Source of the DNA: Chromobotia macracanthus
Taxonomy: Eukaryota; Chordata; Actinopteri; Cypriniformes; Botiidae
Length of the DNA: 64,000 nt
Reading direction: 5' to 3'
NCBI GenBank assembly: GCA_036877525.1
Contig: JAZGTH010000005.1
Location: 3,374,001-3,438,000, forward strand
Made by a program: the position numbers and the translations under genes. A model generated the notes under the pieces. That model ran no database searches, was not told the origin of the DNA, and saw only the letters and a list, made by a program, of their open reading frames with translations. Every line of letters begins with the position of its first letter. Positions within the stretch are counted from its first letter, which is position 1. Positions 24,966 to 35,800 of the stretch are shown piece by piece.

Positions 24966-25949
24966 GGAAAAAAAAAACGAATGAAAAGACATTTTAAAGG
25001 CAGAACAGATCAAATAAATAAATACATTTTTAGGTATTTCCATGGTAAATAACTCATCATGTATTGAAGACGTTTAATTGACCCATTTGACCCATCTGTT
25101 CTTACACCAGACTGAAAACACTGCGTTCAAAGAAAGGATCCACTATTTTTAGCCCTGTCTCTTTCCTAATCTAATCAATATCAAATGTTGACCCTACATT
25201 TTCCTACAACGATAATAATAATAATGAGGCTCATAAAGAAACGTTTTCCCTAAATTTAGTACATCAAATAATTCGATTGTATTTTTAAAATGAAAGCGGA
25301 TGTTGTCATGGAAATTTGTGCTAATGTAGTGTTTTGCCCATTAACATTTGACAGCATTAGTCAAGCCACAAGCTGAGAATTATCCGTAGGGGGAAGGGTA
25401 GACAGGGGGATGTTAAAAAGGAAATTCACACACATTTCCTGCCTGTGGGATCGTTACAAATGAACAACATCCTGTTCTTTTGTTAATCCTGCATGACCTC
25501 ATGCTGCTGCGTCATAAACGCATTTCTACTACTCCAATGCGCGCGAGTTCACTCAACTTAAATCCTCTCCTCCAACAGGATTTTCCAACAGATTTTAACA
25601 AAATCTGTTTACGTAGTTTACGTCTCTCCTGACAGTAAACTATACCTTGTTATTTTTGAGAAAGATTTTTCGATTTTCCTAACCTATTCTCAGATTAAAA
25701 ATGAAAATAAAGATCAAACCACGATCAGGTTTAATTAAATTAATCCGTGCGAAAATATTGAAAGCAGAGATCAAATCGTCCAGTTAATATGAAGCCGTAT
25801 TTAAGTCGTTTCGGGGGGATATTTTAGAATATTTATAATATTAAGAATAGCTTACACATAGCAGGTCAGGACCTTGAGAAGACGTGAATAAAATGAAAGA
25901 AAACATAAGTTAAAGCAGTAGTAGCCGCCTTTTTCATGTAATCCCCTTT
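24966..25949. other. spry4 upstream flank
   Basis: This is AT-rich flank that grades into CpG-containing sequence after about 25500. It includes a perfect 10-bp inverted repeat AACAGATTTT/AAAATCTGTT at 25587-25609. No coding signal is seen. Confidence 0.4.
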
Positions 25950-27060
25950 GACATTACCCTTTTGACAAAAAGCCCCATTCTTCCATTCATGAAATCTTGG
26001 CGCATGGCGCATGCGCAGTGATGTCCAGAGCGCTCTCATTCATAAAAGTGTAACCCCCGCATTTGCGCCCAAATGCGGGGAGTCGTAATGCCCTCCCATT
26101 CACAAAAAAGCATCTGCGCAGTACGTCTCTAACCCTCCCATTCATAAAAAGCCATTTCCCTCATGTAGTTGCAACATCGTATGGAGAAGACTGTCCTTCC
26201 TGCAGTGCACGTCGCACGGATAGCCGTCCGGATTTTTCCTCCTTGGTTTAATTTGGATCTATTGTTATATCGTTTGATATTGGAATATACAGTATAAGCA
26301 GTGCCGTGTTCATCTAAGAAAGAAATGATCTCTTTCTAAAGCAAGTAAGATTATTTTTAAATACAGCTATAGATGTGTATATAGCTTGCACGTATACTAT
26401 TAACCAACGTAGATTTGTAATGCAACACAAATATGTGTCGATGATAATGCTATACCATGTCTTATTTTACTGTTATTTTCAAATCGTTTCCGTTTTGCTG
26501 TCTTATCAGAAAGCGCCGATACAGCTCGTCCTTTTGCAACACGATGTCCCTGTATTTGCGTCTCGAGTAAATATTTAACTACGGAAACTAACTACGGTAG
26601 GTTGGCGGGGGAATGAGTATTGAAATATAATAAGAATGAAATGTGTGCAAAAAATAGGTAACAATTCGACATTAACGGTAACTGTACAGTTTTAGTTTCA
26701 GTTGATCAGTGACATGAGACTATCTCGTCTTACGTATATACAGCCACCGTTCTTTCGCCAGTGCCGTTTGCTCGCGCGAGGAGGATTCTATGAAATATCA
26801 CCGAGTGACGCTTCACTGAAACTTGCGCATTCGCTCTTCATTCGGTTGTTGTCTTGCCATATCATCTTCCGTATAAAAATATCATTTTCGTAGGTTAAAT
26901 ATTAAATTGAGAACATGTATGTACTCTAGTTCCGTTTTAAAAAACGTACCAAATCGAGGACGTCGTTAAAAACGAGTCTTTCTAAATATAAAATTGTAAT
27001 AAATAAGACACACTAGCGTATTAAAAGTCGACGTGCTTCCGAGTCTGCAGGATTACTGGT
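25950..27060 (+). promoter_or_regulatory. spry4: candidate spry4 promoter / 5' non-coding exon zone
   Basis: This is the only clearly CpG-enriched zone near spry4 and lies 0.7-1.8 kb before its coding exon. It contains a perfect NRF1-type palindrome GCGCATGCGC (26007-26016), several TGCGCA/GCGC motifs and a TATA-like GTATAAAAATA at 26871-26881. Candidate splice donors are AA|GTAAGA near 26342 and ATA|GTAAGC near 27119. The coding exon begins at a splice acceptor, so at least one upstream non-coding exon must exist and this zone is the best place for it. Exact start sites and donor cannot be fixed from sequence alone. Confidence 0.5.
25981..26149. repeat. four CCATTCATAAAA motifs with CCCCGCATTTG palindrome
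   Basis: A motif of the form TCCCATTCATAAAA recurs at 25981-25994, 26034-26047, 26094-26107 and 26136-26149, and TGCGCAGT occurs twice between them (26013-26020 and 26115-26122). Between copies two and three lies CCCCGCATTTG, CGCC, CAAATGCGGGG (26055-26080), a perfect 11-bp palindrome. It could be a decayed repeat element carrying NRF1-like sites or a locally amplified regulatory cluster. Confidence 0.8.
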
Positions 27061-27764
27061 TACAAGAGAAGCTCAAAAGCCCTACGCAACGTTCCCAGTC
27101 AATAGCATCTAAAAATAGTAAGCTTACGCAAAGTCCTGCAACAGGTTTTTCACATCAAATACATTTTTTAATGTTTTTTAATACAATTTTAATACAAACA
27201 TTTTTTAATACAATTAAAATGGGCAAATTGCCTGAATAACCTTTTACAGGATCTTCCAACTTAAATACTGGAATTAGTGCTTTAAACGCATACCCTTTAA
27301 AATAATTTAACTCATTATGCGGTGTGACCACACCAACACTTTTTTAAATACTGATATCTGTAGATTAATCCTAGTCATTTTATTTGGTACAGACAGCTCT
27401 ACTCTAAATACTAATTTTAATTCAATTAGATTAGGGGGGTAAACTAATATGTTAAACAATGATATTATTAATAACAATTACTAGATTGAAAGTAGTTAAA
27501 CATTTTAATTTGTAATACTGAATTACATTTACATAACCCCAAGAATTTAAGTCCACTTCTGTATTTTCAAAGACTATTTTGCTTTGTTATGCAAAGGCCC
27601 CATTTCATTTTGTGTTTTCCAAGAGTAGCCACTTTCACACAGTCCTTTGTCTAAGATCATGTAAACATGATTAGGTAATTTGCAAAGACAAATGTACACA
27701 ATGGTATTATGTCCTCATTTTAGGCTGGTGTTTAATACAATTTTTTTTTGCTGTTGTCTTACAG
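27061..27764 (+). other. spry4: probable intron before the spry4 coding exon
   Basis: This AT-rich stretch ends in a strong acceptor: a T-rich tract (27741-27760) and ACAG, with AG at 27763-27764. The upstream donor is unproven. Confidence 0.55.
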
Positions 27765-27815
27765 GAGTGCTAAATGCTGACCTAAGCTCTGATATATGAG
27801 GAACACAACCTACAG
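27765..27815 (+). promoter_or_regulatory. spry4: spry4 5' UTR segment with two uORFs
   Basis: This is the exon sequence between the acceptor and the start codon. It holds a minimal uORF, ATG CTG ACC TAA (27774-27785), and a second ATG at 27796 in a different frame that overlaps the spry4 start and ends at a TAG about 28 codons later inside the coding region. Both have weak initiation contexts. They could lower or condition spry4 translation. Confidence 0.6.
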
Positions 27816-28754
27816 ATGGAGTCAAGGGTTCCTCACCACATTCCTGGAGTCTCCTCCTCCATCATGGTACAGCCATTGCTAGATAGCCATGTCCCCTATG
27901 GAAGGCTCCAGCACCCATTAACTATATATCCCATTGACCAAATGAAATCTTTGCATTTGGAGAATGACTACATTGACACCCCTGCGGTGATCTCACAACA
28001 GCCCCCAAGCCACAAGACAACCTTGAGGGGACAGGAAGTCCTGCTGGGAGCCCCACATCATCCTCATCTGCCCCGCTGTGAGATCCCAGATACCACTACG
28101 CACCCCTGGATTTCATTCAGTGGTCGGCCCAGTTCTATTAGCAGCAGTAGCAGCACCTCCTCTGACCAACGGCTGCTGGACCATGCAGCTCCTACCCCAG
28201 TTGTGGATCCATATACCACTGGCAGTGGCCATGGCAGGACCCTAGGTGCAGAGCAACCCAAGATGCTGAGCTCCAAGGCCCAGAACATGAAGGCGGTGAC
28301 AGCCTTGCCACCTGAGAAGAAGCATGTGCTGTTGTGTGAGAAGTGTGGCAAATGCCGGTGCACAGAGTGCACATTGCCCCGGGCCCTGCCCTCTTGTTGG
28401 GTTTGCAACCAAGAGTGCCTGTGCTCAGCCCAGAACCTAGTGGACTCTGTCACTTGCATGTGTCTAGTCAAGGGCGTTTTCTACCACTGCACTGAGGATG
28501 AGGATGAGGAAGGCTCCTGCGCCGACAAGCCATGCTCCTGCTCACACTCGAACTGTTGTGCCCGATGGTCATTCATGGCAGCTGTTTCATTGGTGTTGCC
28601 CTGCCTGATGTGTTATTTGCCTGCCACCGGTTGCGCCAAGCTCTCACAGAAGTGCTATGACAGCCTCAGCCGCCCAGGGTGCCGCTGCAAAAGTGCACAG
28701 GCCTGCAAGGTGGCAGAGGTCAAGGCCTGCCCGCTGGAGAAACAGGCATCCTGA
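27816..28754 (+). CDS. spry4: Sprouty homolog 4 (Spry4), RTK-Ras-ERK feedback inhibitor
   Basis: The 312-residue product is a complete Sprouty protein, slightly longer than the roughly 300 residues of human SPRY4, and matches it rather than SPRY1/2/3. The N-terminus has MVQPLLDS near residue 17, and the segment LQHPLTIYPIDQ (31-42) is followed by NDYIDTP (50-56). Its Tyr52 is equivalent to the phosphotyrosine that recruits the Cbl TKB domain in the family. WISFSGRPSSISSSSSTSSD (98-117) is the conserved serine-rich motif. The Sprouty cysteine-rich domain covers about 174-291; 25 cysteines lie between residues 174 and 305, including CWVCNQECLCSAQ (194-206) and CSCSHSNCCARWSF (240-253). The whole reading frame is in one exon, as usual for sprouty genes. 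The start is supported by homology of the first residues. In the family, Sprouty proteins move to the plasma membrane after growth-factor stimulation and dampen FGF/VEGF signalling to Raf-ERK; expression is induced by FGF-ERK. No breaks or missing key residues are seen. Confidence 0.98.
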   Translation: MESRVPHHIPGVSSSIMVQPLLDSHVPYGRLQHPLTIYPIDQMKSLHLENDYIDTPAVISQQPPSHKTTLRGQEVLLGAPHHPHLPRCEIPDTTTHPWISFSGRPSSISSSSSTSSDQRLLDHAAPTPVVDPYTTGSGHGRTLGAEQPKMLSSKAQNMKAVTALPPEKKHVLLCEKCGKCRCTECTLPRALPSCWVCNQECLCSAQNLVDSVTCMCLVKGVFYHCTEDEDEEGSCADKPCSCSHSNCCARWSFMAAVSLVLPCLMCYLPATGCAKLSQKCYDSLSRPGCRCKSAQACKVAEVKACPLEKQAS

Positions 28755-31465
28755 TGGCATGCCAGAAATGGAGAGTACAACAGAGAATTTGAGCAGACTC
28801 TCTCCAATAGCGGCGTACTTCCTAAAATCATGGTACTTAAGATTAACGCATGATCCACATGCATAAGTATTCTGCCGTAAATCAGTAGCAACGTTTGACT
28901 CAACAACAGGCACAAATCTTTACTTGCTTATAGAATACTACAAAGGGGAGACCTGCAATTTCTTCTCCTGGGGTTCTCAAAATGGCAGTAGGATCAAAGT
29001 GTTCTGCCATTTCAACCTCCAGTTAAAACAACTTGCTAACACAAAATGCTGCATTTGAGCAAAATGTCTGTTTGTAAGTGTCCCATCTCTTTTCTGATGT
29101 TTCCTTTCTCTTTGAAAAGTCAAAGTAAATATCATCCAATCAAGAACACTCTATACTTTTGCAAACCCTCTCCAAATCTGGCACTGCAAAACGGTTGTAG
29201 TGAATTCCAAGCTGATAACACGTCACAATCAAAATAACCAGACTTCATCTCTGTGCACAGTCCATTACAAGCTTGTTATAGAGCTTTATTTCCTCTCTTG
29301 TTTGACAAAACATAGGATCTAGTTTGTGTCATTGAAGGATTCCAACTTCCCTTGATGTTCCTAATTGCAATGTGTTTCAATGCGAAAGACATTAGTGATC
29401 ACCCATAATCACTACTGTGTGACAGGATGTCTACTATCTTCTGTGGGGAAATATTGTTTGTTTTGATGGAAAATAGGTGAAATGGCTTCAAAAGCCCCTT
29501 TGACAACATGCCATAGCATTCATAAACTTCCATAATACTTCTTCCAAATGTTAGGGGTTTAATTTGATATAGAAAATTACCTCAGGGATCACCAGTTTAT
29601 CGATATCACATACAGCATGTGAATTCAGCTTGGAACAAATCTTTCAAGAAAAGGGGGACATGGACAGTGGCATTTTGTTGAAAGACATAAAAACAAAATT
29701 TAGACACCAAGCATTCATAAGCTATGAGGAGAATTGGGCCAGTAGTTATGAGAAAAGGAGACATTATAAGATTAGCTTATATTGTGTGCCGCTAGTACAC
29801 AAAACATGCCAATTGTATCATCAATACAAATAAGGCAAAAGCACAGTATTATGTACAGTAGCATGTACAAAATGTTTCACTGTAGTTGCAAAAATTCGTA
29901 GTTTACTACGCGCCATACTGCCACCAAACATCATGCTCTATGAACGTGCCCTAGTATCCAGTTGCTTTCTCCAAATATATATTTTGTTATATGTATACTT
30001 TAGAGATTTTGCCAAAGGAGTGCACCACAGAGTTTTAGCTGATCATTTAAAAATTGTTTTTCAAGTGGGCGTGCATTGTTGTACTAGCCAATTTGTGCGA
30101 CAGTAAGCTCTTAAAGGTACGGTGCTCTGCTTCCCAAGATTCCTTGAACCCTGGAACGTGAGGGAATATTGTCTGCCTGCTCAACACAAACCCACGGTTC
30201 GTCCACACCGAACTAACACCTCTCTCATGTAGTCCCATGTATTTAAACGTTTGTACTTGTTGCACAAATCAGAGAAGAAATACACTACTGTTCTTAGTCT
30301 TGAATGTATAAGGCTAGGGTTTATGTCTTTGAAATCTAACCCATGGGTAGGTGCCAGAGTAGCTGTGGATGGAGGGGCTCACATAGCTGCATAGGGGAGA
30401 GTTGCAAATGTACCATAGATATTTTAGATTTTGAGCTATGAAGATTATACATTCTTGTAAATAGCATTGAGAGCCTAGCTATCTTAAAATATGTTTCAAA
30501 TGTCCTGAGAAATTGCATGGTACAGTTTAATTACAACTCAGTACAAAAGTATATAAATTAATTATATTTTTGGGAGGGCTGGGTGTGGTTGCGATTATGA
30601 TTATGTGGATGTGGCGTAGAAGGTAGGGGGTCTAGATATTTCAATTACAAGCACTTGATGTAGAAAAGTGTGCCAAGGCAATAAAAATACCTCTGTTAAT
30701 GCTTGCCATGCCTCATTAGCACAAGAGAGATAAGGCTGATCCCCGGTTTCTTGTTGCCCCTGAAACTAGATTTATTTAAATCACTGAAGGAACGCCATTT
30801 TATCCAGCTTAAACTAACATTTTCCCACCCAAATGTGGCTAAGCCTCTGTGTGCATGTTATTTCCATCTTCCTTCTAAAATGGTGCAAACTTTCAGTGTT
30901 TGATAGGCATATACAGCTGCTGTGCGTGAACTTGTTTGGCAGGAACAAGGAATTCCTCTCAAGTAACATTCCATTCCATCTATCTGGTGTTGATTACTTG
31001 CCCCACCTTCTCTTATATTGTTCACCAATCACAATCCTCTGAACTAGAGAATAAGATACTTCTAAGGAATACAAAGTTATGGATGTTTGCATAAAAATCT
31101 GGCCTGCACCAAATCAAATGATCTTCCTACTCACAACTCAATGCTGAGATGTTTTTATCAGGATGCTGTGACTAAAGCTATTTGTGGTACATTTCCTTGG
31201 CCACCAGAAAACTATTAGTTTTAACCTACTTTAAACAACCTTCCAAACTGGGCTTGGACTCTCTGTGTTTCTTTGGTTTCATTGTTAATGTTGAGGAAAA
31301 GAGCAATGTGCTTTTGTTTTGTTTAAAAAAGCAAAAAGAAAAAATTCTCACACATGAAAATGTCCCTTTATAGATATATTTATTTTGAAGTTCTATTTTA
31401 TATAGTATTTATTTAGATGCCTACTTTTGTTTGTGAATAAAAGCTTATGTCAAAACAGAATGTAC
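28755..31465 (+). other. spry4: spry4 3' UTR
   Basis: This stretch of about 2.7 kb follows the stop codon TGA and runs without another gene to a canonical poly(A) signal. AU-rich elements occur near its end (ATATATTTATTTTG at 31375-31388, TATTTATTTA at 31406-31415), which fits a short-lived, feedback-type mRNA. An 8-mer ATAAGCTA (29717-29724) matches the miR-21 seed site. The UTR end is inferred from the signal, with no transcript evidence. The short frames within it are not genes. Confidence 0.75.
31436..31441 (+). terminator. spry4: spry4 polyadenylation signal AATAAA
   Basis: This is a canonical AATAAA followed about 65 bases later by the GT-rich TTGTGTTGTGTC (31503-31514), which suits a downstream element. 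It is the best-placed signal after the spry4 coding region. Confidence 0.7.
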
Positions 31466-32796
31466 ATCGAAATTGAAAAATATATATTGTTAAATATAAA
31501 ACTTGTGTTGTGTCTTCAGTGTCCCCTGAAAGAACATGATATTGGACAACATACCTTTAAAAATTAATATTTTACTTGGCAAAAATTTACAACAATTTGC
31601 CCTTCACATTTAGTTGTTAAGGGATCATTTTTATTATTTCTTAATGGTCAATGGCAACATTAAAAGAATATAAAAATATGTGAGATTGTTTTACAAGGTC
31701 AGCCCAGTCTTGTTATATTGCCTAATTGTAAACCAGGCCCAGTCAACCATTCAGCTATAGAAATATGTTTTTAAACATAATGCTTCACCATATCCATCAC
31801 AGAGACATGTTTTTCAGAATAAAAGTCTGGCATCAAAGGTATAAAATGTCAGGGATAATGTACAGTCATTAAAATCAACCAACTAAATTAATTTAGCATG
31901 TTCTTGATCACAACTTGAGGGGCCTCGCATAACCTTGGAGGGGATGTTTTTGCAGGAATGACAGGCTGATTGTAAATGATCCACCGTATTATGTGTCTTT
32001 TTACTTACAGAATAAATAAATAGACATAAATGAGTGATTTGGGTTACAATGACAGCCACGCAAGACATTGTTGCCCAGAACATTGGTCAATTACATAGAT
32101 TAGTGCTCATTATACAAAACATCTAATGATTGACCAATCAGAATCTACTGCAAACCTAACAGCTCTCCAACTGGAAAAGTGCAATCAGAGATGCTAGAGG
32201 GCAGATATGTAATGAATTTAGATGAATATAGATGAATTCACATTCTGCAGGTGTGTTCTCAAGACATTCTAGCTCCCTGAACCACAATACAACAGTACAA
32301 CAACTGTATATGTGCTCAAGCTCCACGGGCTATGCACCTGGGGGACGAGGTACACCCCACCCATTTCTTAATGGTCTTGGGGCTGGGGGTGGGTTGGGGG
32401 TGGTTCCTTTACAAGAGATGACTCACATGTCCCTGAATCTGTTGACATCTATCATGGCCAAACACATTCATACACAGTTACGCAAGTATATTTACCTATG
32501 AACTCATGACCATATCACACACAGAAGCCATACATTGCAGAACTTGAGCACTTGAGTATCTTACTAAACAGACCTCTATGGCAGCTTACTCTGAGAAATG
32601 TAGTCAAAACAAGTTAGGTGCATTAAAAAGAGTCCCCCTTTATTTTCTGAGATACGAACACTGCATATGAAGCATTACTGTAATGAATAGTAACAGTGTA
32701 GAGTGGAAAACCGAGGGATTCTTTTGATGTGTGTTTTTGTAGTATATTTATAAAAAGTTCCTACACTTAAATTTAAGTTGTGCTACTAAAATTATA
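31466..32796. other. intergenic DNA after spry4
   Basis: No gene is seen. A G-rich patch (GGTCTTGGGGCTGGGGGTGG near 32373-32392) is the only notable texture. Confidence 0.4.
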
Positions 32797-32822
32797 GTGT
32801 GGTTGTCAGGCCGTTGCTATGT
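32797..32822 (+). repeat. fragment of the 'GGTTGTCAGGGCATTGCTATG' repeat
   Basis: GTGTGGTTGTCAGGCCGTTG followed by CTATG matches the core of the repeat at 6725-6805. It is a short remnant. Confidence 0.5.
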
Positions 32823-35800
32823 GGAATAAAGACCATCTCCAAAAGAGTCAAAAGAGACCACCCTAATAATATTGTAGTCTTTATAAAGGGCTCAGCTCCC
32901 TCCATAAATGTAGGTGTAAGGTTTTTTCACCCGTTTAAATGTCCACCAGGCGAAAATTGTATGACAGTTTGTATGACAGAGAAGTAAAAGCACATTTCTG
33001 CTCAACTACCTGCATGATGGTGTTGGAGGTTACATGGCAAATTTGTGGCAGTGACAGTATTAGCAACTGCCACTAACTGACTTGGTAACCAATTTTTTTT
33101 TAAGATTTCTCTGCAAGCAATCAACATAACTGACCCTAAATCCTAAATGTTGTGTTTAGACCAACTTCCTGCACGCATCAAACACCGGAACTTTGTTCTA
33201 GCTGCTCTATCTGGCATCTGGTCTCGCTAATTCACATGGCCGGTCATTTTGTATAATTCAGTCTGCGTCGAGAGCCTGGCTTTCTTGTGCATTTCCGAAG
33301 TGAACTCATCCATGCTGTCTTGGTTCAAGAAAACGTCATAAATGACATATTGCAAAACTCCTGAGCACATCTGGTGCTGTACTCATGGCCCCCCATATCT
33401 CTCTCTCCTTCCACCAGTCTTGGATATGAATGCAATTCACCAGAGAGGCAAACAAGAGTGAAACTCAGTTATTAGGAAAGCGGAGGGGATCAGGAGGTGA
33501 GATTTTTCATGGAACTTCGTCTAAATCATTGTGTGTGTATGTGTGTGTGTAGATCTGCTGAAATGTACATTTAGGATAGATGGGAACAGCAAGTGCAAGT
33601 TGTTTTGTAATGCTATCTCAACACTGATTCAATCAGAAACAAGCTGTCCTCAGTTTTCCCAAATGAGCACATGAAGGAAGCATTTTGTAAAATCATAGAC
33701 ACTCAGTTACAGAGAATGTGAGTATAACTCTCTTTGTGGCCAAACAGAAATAATCTATAATGTGAATATAAACAGTGGAATAGAGTTAATTATTTTTGGT
33801 TGAGGTGTTGTGTTCAGACACAAGTTTTAATCGATAAGTCAATATTTTTAGTCATGACTACAGTCATGCAGTCTGGTCTGTTCAGTCAGCAAGCAGCCTC
33901 TACTCACACTTGGCACTTGGTGACTATTAATTTTGGTCCCTGGCTGCACATAGGAAACTAAAAACAGTCAATTAATTACAGCTAAAATATACAATAATCT
34001 CCGCCAAAGACACAGTTGCTACCTGGCTTTTTGTACTTTTAACTTTTTCTTTAATGCATAAGAAAATTAGCCTATAAATGAATTAGTTTCAAATAAAGTT
34101 TTTATTGTAACTGCTCTCTTTCACACACAAGTACAGAATAATTTAGTTATAAATGTTTAAAAAGTGTAAATGATTTGCTTCTTAAAAATAGTGATTAAAT
34201 ATAAAATCCAAGATTGGATGTATAAAAAGCTTTGGAAAAACAATGCCACTGAGAATAAGCCAAAAGTTTCAGTGCAAACCTGCTTGATGCTGATTTTGCA
34301 AACTCCATGGCACGGGCCCAAGCAAGCAACTTTTTAAACAAAGGGCTACTGTCTTCATGCATCATTTCCTGTCTCCACCATCACTCCAGAAAGCATTTCT
34401 TATCACAATTTATTGCCGGTCTGTATCAGAGGCCTGTACTGTGCTAACACCTGGCCAGAATGGATTTTTAGAGCTCCAAATGCAGACAGTTGTAGAATGC
34501 ATAGCAGAGATGACTTACAAAAACTCCTTTACTTGTGCCCTACAAATATGCCATGTTCTAATGTAAAGTTTCTTTCCTGTCAACACTGCATGACGAAATA
34601 CTCAATTCTGTTCTTGTATTTAGTCACTGGAAAGCTGCAGCAGTCAAAACAATGCATAAACATTTTGCTTTTGACAACTTTGACAATGTTACATGTTAAC
34701 ATAGTCTGTGGTGTTTCAGATTTGGCAAGTTTAAATATGGCAAGTACACACACGTGTGCAAACACAAACGCACACAGGGCTTGCCTATTATCTGTGGGCC
34801 CCTCCGCTGAGTGCAGCAGCCCCCAAGGCACCAGAACGGACACAGCCAACCAAACTTGGCTTTCGACTACAGAGCTGCAACTCGCCCACTTGGCCTCAGC
34901 AGTGGTGCATTCCTAGGGAGCTCATTGTCAAAAGCCAAACACTTCCTCTTGTGTACGGACTGACACTGCCACAAAGATATTTTATACACACATGGTGCTC
35001 ACACTGAGGACAGCTGTGACACGCTCAACACGTCTTCAGCCTTCCATCGCCTTTTCGAAAACAACTCAAAGGTTCATTCTACCAAAATAATGACATAATA
35101 ATGGTTGCTCATAGAATATAGAATGACCCCAAAAAGCATTTTCAAACAGCACAATCAAATCACAACTGGAGTTTTGTGGCTTTTAATCCATGTGTGTCTA
35201 ACAACTTTAAGCCCATATATACTAATATACTTTGTGTAAATTGTGCAATTTGTATATTTTGAAAAAACTGTCACTCATAAACCTTTTTAATTTTTTTTGT
35301 CCAACGAAATGCTGTCTAGAATTACAATGTCTTCTCCCCCTAAATTATACATTCAACCTGAAACAAAGTAGTAAAAACAAATAACATTTTTTTATAAATG
35401 GACATGACTTGGATATGTGCCACCACAATTTCCTTTTTTCATAGAAAACGCATTGGAAAATGCATTTTCCAATACAGGAAAGAAAATCTAGCTTAAAGCC
35501 ACAGTGTGCAACAAGTATATAAATTTCATTACATTATATAAAATATCCAACCATCTGCTAAACGGCATTTACATATTAGTAATGATTTTTATTCAGCCAA
35601 TGATTTCTAGTGTCTGTGAGAAGTCAGGTTTTATCACGATTACACAGGTTCAGAAAACTGCAAGCATACCTAATCAGTTTTGCTTGAAAAGTATACTTGG
35701 GCAATGTTTAAATGTTTAAACAAAATTACTTTTGTTTTGATATTTTGTTATCTAATGCAATGGCATTCATGGTTTTAAGTGTGGTTTAATTGTCCAAATA

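Noticed and set aside
1..25900. fgf1 coding exons expected on the far side of spry4 from ndfip1
   Set aside because: In human, FGF1 flanks SPRY4 on this side, but no FGF-like coding sequence is visible in the 26 kb present; it may lie beyond the left edge.
28064..28471. 135-codon - strand frame opposite spry4
   Set aside because: It is an antisense shadow of the GC-rich, highly constrained spry4 coding region.
34413..34916. 167-codon open frame on the + strand
   Set aside because: It has no domain, shows low-complexity Cys/Ser-rich residues of a random type, and overlaps other frames on both strands.
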